Source: Polychytrium aggregatum
Lineage: Eukaryota > Chytridiomycota > Chytridiomycetes > Polychytriales
Reading direction: 5' to 3'
DNA: 64,000 bases
NCBI RefSeq assembly: GCF_025602895.1
Contig: NW_026516250.1
Span: 1-64,000, forward strand
Shown here: positions 62,801 through 64,000 of the stretch, in pieces
Position numbering within the stretch: position 1 is the stretch's first letter
Layout: the number at the start of each line of letters is the position of its first letter
Position numbers and translations under genes: made by a program
Notes under the pieces: model-generated
Database searches by the model: none
Told to the model about the DNA's origin: nothing
The model's input: the letters and a program-made list of their open reading frames with translations, nothing else

Positions 62801-64000
62801 GTGCCTTCTGTTCGAGGTCGTTCTTGAGATACGACGCATGCGTTTCTTTGTATATCTGTTCCTTGGACTCGTTGTCATGCTTCAGGAGCTCCACTTTGCT
62901 CTTCATTTCCACGAGCGACTTTTCTTGGGAAGAATGCACTTTCTGGATTTGGCCCATTTGCTCGCGCAGATCCCGCTCGAGCTGCTTCGAGAACTTGACT
63001 TCTTTCTCCAGGACCTCGTTCTCGGCGCTTAACACCCGTTCTCGCTCCGTGAGCGACTCCAGGGCAGCTTCTTGCTCCGCAATAGTTTTTTTCATCTTTC
63101 GCACGCTAGTTTCGTATTCCTTGATATCAGCGCGGTATATCTCGATCTGTGCTGTGTCTTGGATAATTTGCTCGTTGAGCTGGCTAAGGGTCTCCTCGTA
63201 TCCCTTTGCGTTGGCAACTTCTGCATCGTAGAGCGTTCGTAGATCCCGCAGGTTCTCCTCCAGGACGCTTAACGACTCGATCACTTGCTGGTACTCGGCC
63301 TCTCGTGCTTGCCGCAGGCTCCGCTCCTCTTCGAACTGCTCGGTCAGGAGCTTGATCTCGCCTTCATAATACAGAGCAATGTCGGCAGCCTCCTCTTTGG
63401 ACTTTGCGCTAGCGGGCCTGCTCTTGTCGTGGGATGAACCCTTGAAGGCAATGCCCTTGATTTGGTTCCGGAGAGCATCAATCTGGCGGCTGCGCGAGTC
63501 GACAAGAGTCTTCTCGGTCGCGAGCTCGTCCTTGAGGAGATCATAGTCGAGCTTGAGCTTGTTGTGCTGCTGCTGAAGTTGCTCCTTTTCATAGATCTGC
63601 TGCTGGATCTCTTGGTTCTTGTGCTGCAGCTGCGTCTTGATGGCCGAAATCTCCTTCTGGCTGGTGATCTGGCTTTCGGTCGTCTTCTGGGCTTCGCTGT
63701 TGAGGAGCCCGATGGCTTCGTTGAGCTGCTCGGTGATCTTTTTCTCTGCCCCTATTTGCGCTTGGAGCTCTTGGATCTCCTCGACAAGCTCTGAGTTCTT
63801 GAACTCGTACTCGGCAACAGTCTTTTCGAGGGCAGTCTGAGCATCCCTCTCCCTTTTGCTGCGCGCCGTGAGCTCGAGTACCTTGGCCTCGAGTTTGAGA
63901 TGGGCATCCCCGAGCATTTCCTTGAGATCCAAAGCAGGCACAGCCCTCAGGATCTCCTCCTCAGTTTTGGACTTTGCTCCATCGCTCGTGGCTGTTTCTC
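59826..64000 (-). CDS. Very long coiled-coil protein, 5' end outside the window
   Basis: An intronless frame of more than 1390 codons runs to the window edge; the upstream residues ETATSDGAKSKTEEEILRAV are in frame, so the first Met visible is not the start. Nearly all of it is heptad-rich coiled coil (Glu, Gln, Lys, Leu), in two long rods separated by a shorter non-coil segment about 480-600 residues in (VSYFDIKGIGAPSPKPLVEQ, GRISSFIQNEVSMPVSILND). The C-terminus is basic and Ser/Arg-rich (GRSPSPRRRASMGAQRS) and ends LEPTDYRLSRTTERP. Such rods are typical of centrosome/basal-body, rootlet or Golgi tether proteins; with CFAP65 nearby a basal-body role is possible but not shown. Family not recognised. 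Confidence 0.8.
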   Translation of the reverse strand, partial: ETATSDGAKSKTEEEILRAVPALDLKEMLGDAHLKLEAKVLELTARSKRERDAQTALEKTVAEYEFKNSELVEEIQELQAQIGAEKKITEQLNEAIGLLNSEAQKTTESQITSQKEISAIKTQLQHKNQEIQQQIYEKEQLQQQHNKLKLDYDLLKDELATEKTLVDSRSRQIDALRNQIKGIAFKGSSHDKSRPASAKSKEEAADIALYYEGEIKLLTEQFEEERSLRQAREAEYQQVIESLSVLEENLRDLRTLYDAEVANAKGYEETLSQLNEQIIQDTAQIEIYRADIKEYETSVRKMKKTIAEQEAALESLTERERVLSAENEVLEKEVKFSKQLERDLREQMGQIQKVHSSQEKSLVEMKSKVELLKHDNESKEQIYKETHASYLKNDLEQKALIGQLTQQIAELQSHVNRHEASQVELTLSTDERVAKLNLEIVRMKEDLQASNEACSQQQKHAADLNREIEKLRRCLEDERKKTEAVYAAVRQLKSKTVSYFDIKGIGAPSPKPLVEQLTVMDLSGPMPQMLGRISSFIQNEVSMPVSILNDLEEERRKDYVNAKQFLAEVQGDMGTEPSLRELVETLVSVHIDRIGKTRDIISYYKSEQSGLLDRVDKTLKNIYSRMEDVKEDTADETKRAIQAMKVQISELETQNEDLRNNIKKRDVRLNEIQEEKLQIYVKAQELEVEIKHLRAGIKASVSDEEQRERILGYERILQTKDKEMQKLIAELGELTTNRSALLGQIKSLEDDKREQDQKIAKLQKSLKEGEAHIIEQNVKLVQSEKDINSLKLELVKGRNEAEIAKRALVHETATREEQSAQSKRALDQSSERIAELNELIKRLRQQLSEGELKLSKLAAELESSNVTVWQLRQQSEAEKARTDDLLRQKQDHADHVYRDLQRLQNEHKEVDEEKKALAEASGRKDLLLKKANLRIESLEQAMIQLESKMQVGSESFGNLEKRAKESQLQIESLRIEKENLVGILEQKQANFNQAGRDIEAVTRQYKETLSKLEIVQRRSQEQQDYIKKLEEESKVPRRELELCLDSQRQLESQLYVEREAKRNNEIRFERAKKQLEDEIANMNSVRTKLEERIAFLENQRRLSDVKTQELLDTITSDRSLKQQLREAKDSLAEAEVDYRKLQSLHAQLRREFEDMDVAYKAAKKFIDRSNELEEKNGLLRAQIVRMETKIQNVEAHHKQSFDGKLRKIVARLEMQSSEREQVNKHKDQATLELQEVHQREIHTLQDEISSLKQMLAIEKRSVLMQSKRPRSAEVELRAELETIKLSNQLLQNKIATLESRQKHNAGGSATKAWADDRGRSPSPRRRASMGAQRSERERNEERRTSVSFQKQVETLLTEHNPRSRGASRTRVLSFQLEPTDYRLSRTTERP

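Noticed and set aside
1-64000. tRNA and rRNA genes
   Set aside because: Looked for tRNA-like B-box (GGTTCGA-type) contexts and rRNA-like blocks; none was convincing by eye. A tRNAscan-type search would be decisive.

Overview
The window looks like a gene-dense, intron-rich nuclear segment of a zoosporic (flagellate) true fungus, most plausibly a chytrid. Reasons: short GT-AG introns with TACTAAC-type branch sites; a fungal-style HET-domain protein and a DAP2/STE13-type dipeptidyl aminopeptidase beside a complete gene for the axonemal protein CFAP65, which only flagellate lineages keep; and repeated relics of Fanzor (eukaryotic TnpB-like) genes of the kind known from chytrid transposons. The species cannot be fixed from the sequence.

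Layout. 1-2164: left-truncated transposon copy A, minus strand, with a terminal repeat, a frameshifted Tc1/IS630-like (DD34E) transposase, a conserved 250-bp spacer with a TATA box and a broken Fanzor 5' half folded into an inverted duplication. 2367-5287: HET-domain protein. 5838-7452: single-pass membrane protein with PPxY motifs. 7902-12319: CKAP2-like protein. 12807-18061 (-): S9B dipeptidyl aminopeptidase. 18396-20437: copy B, two convergent Fanzor relics plus a deletion derivative of the transposase. 20801-22288: Ser/Pro-rich single-pass membrane protein. 22635-23669 (-): F-box-like/ankyrin protein. 23900-24162: copy C, a Fanzor 3' end with its terminal repeat. 24606-27289 (-): mitochondrial-type class II fumarase, divergent from CFAP65 at 27677-37708 (about 32 exons). 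38764-40913: tail-anchored BTB/KCTD-type protein. 41664-41964: copy D, a 300-bp mini-element joining the element's 5' end to a Fanzor tail. 42305-43879 (-): OMA1-type metalloprotease. 44998-47065: F-box-like leucine-rich protein. 47755-48396: ERI1-like DEDDh exonuclease. 48816-50788: C2-domain-like protein. 51323-59220 (-): XRN1 5'-3' exoribonuclease, 16 exons with a 15-nt first coding exon. 59826 to the window end (-): very long coiled-coil protein, 5' end outside.

How the parts relate. The host genes are ordinary eukaryotic housekeeping and flagellar genes without operon logic; the one tight divergent pair is fumarase and CFAP65. The four element copies share one terminal repeat (core TGTCCC followed by a T-tract), and in copies A and B the Fanzor start lies just downstream of the transposase end on the same strand. 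The inferred intact element is therefore terminal repeat - Tc1/IS630 transposase - spacer - Fanzor - terminal repeat. Every copy here is broken. This Fanzor-cargo transposon family is the most notable content of the window.

Exon boundaries were placed by eye from GT/AG signals and frame continuity. Whole-frame totals for HET, fumarase, XRN1, the BTB protein, the C2 protein and the F-box protein divide by three, which supports those models. The middle exons of the CKAP2-like gene and exons 2-3 of the aminopeptidase remain uncertain.
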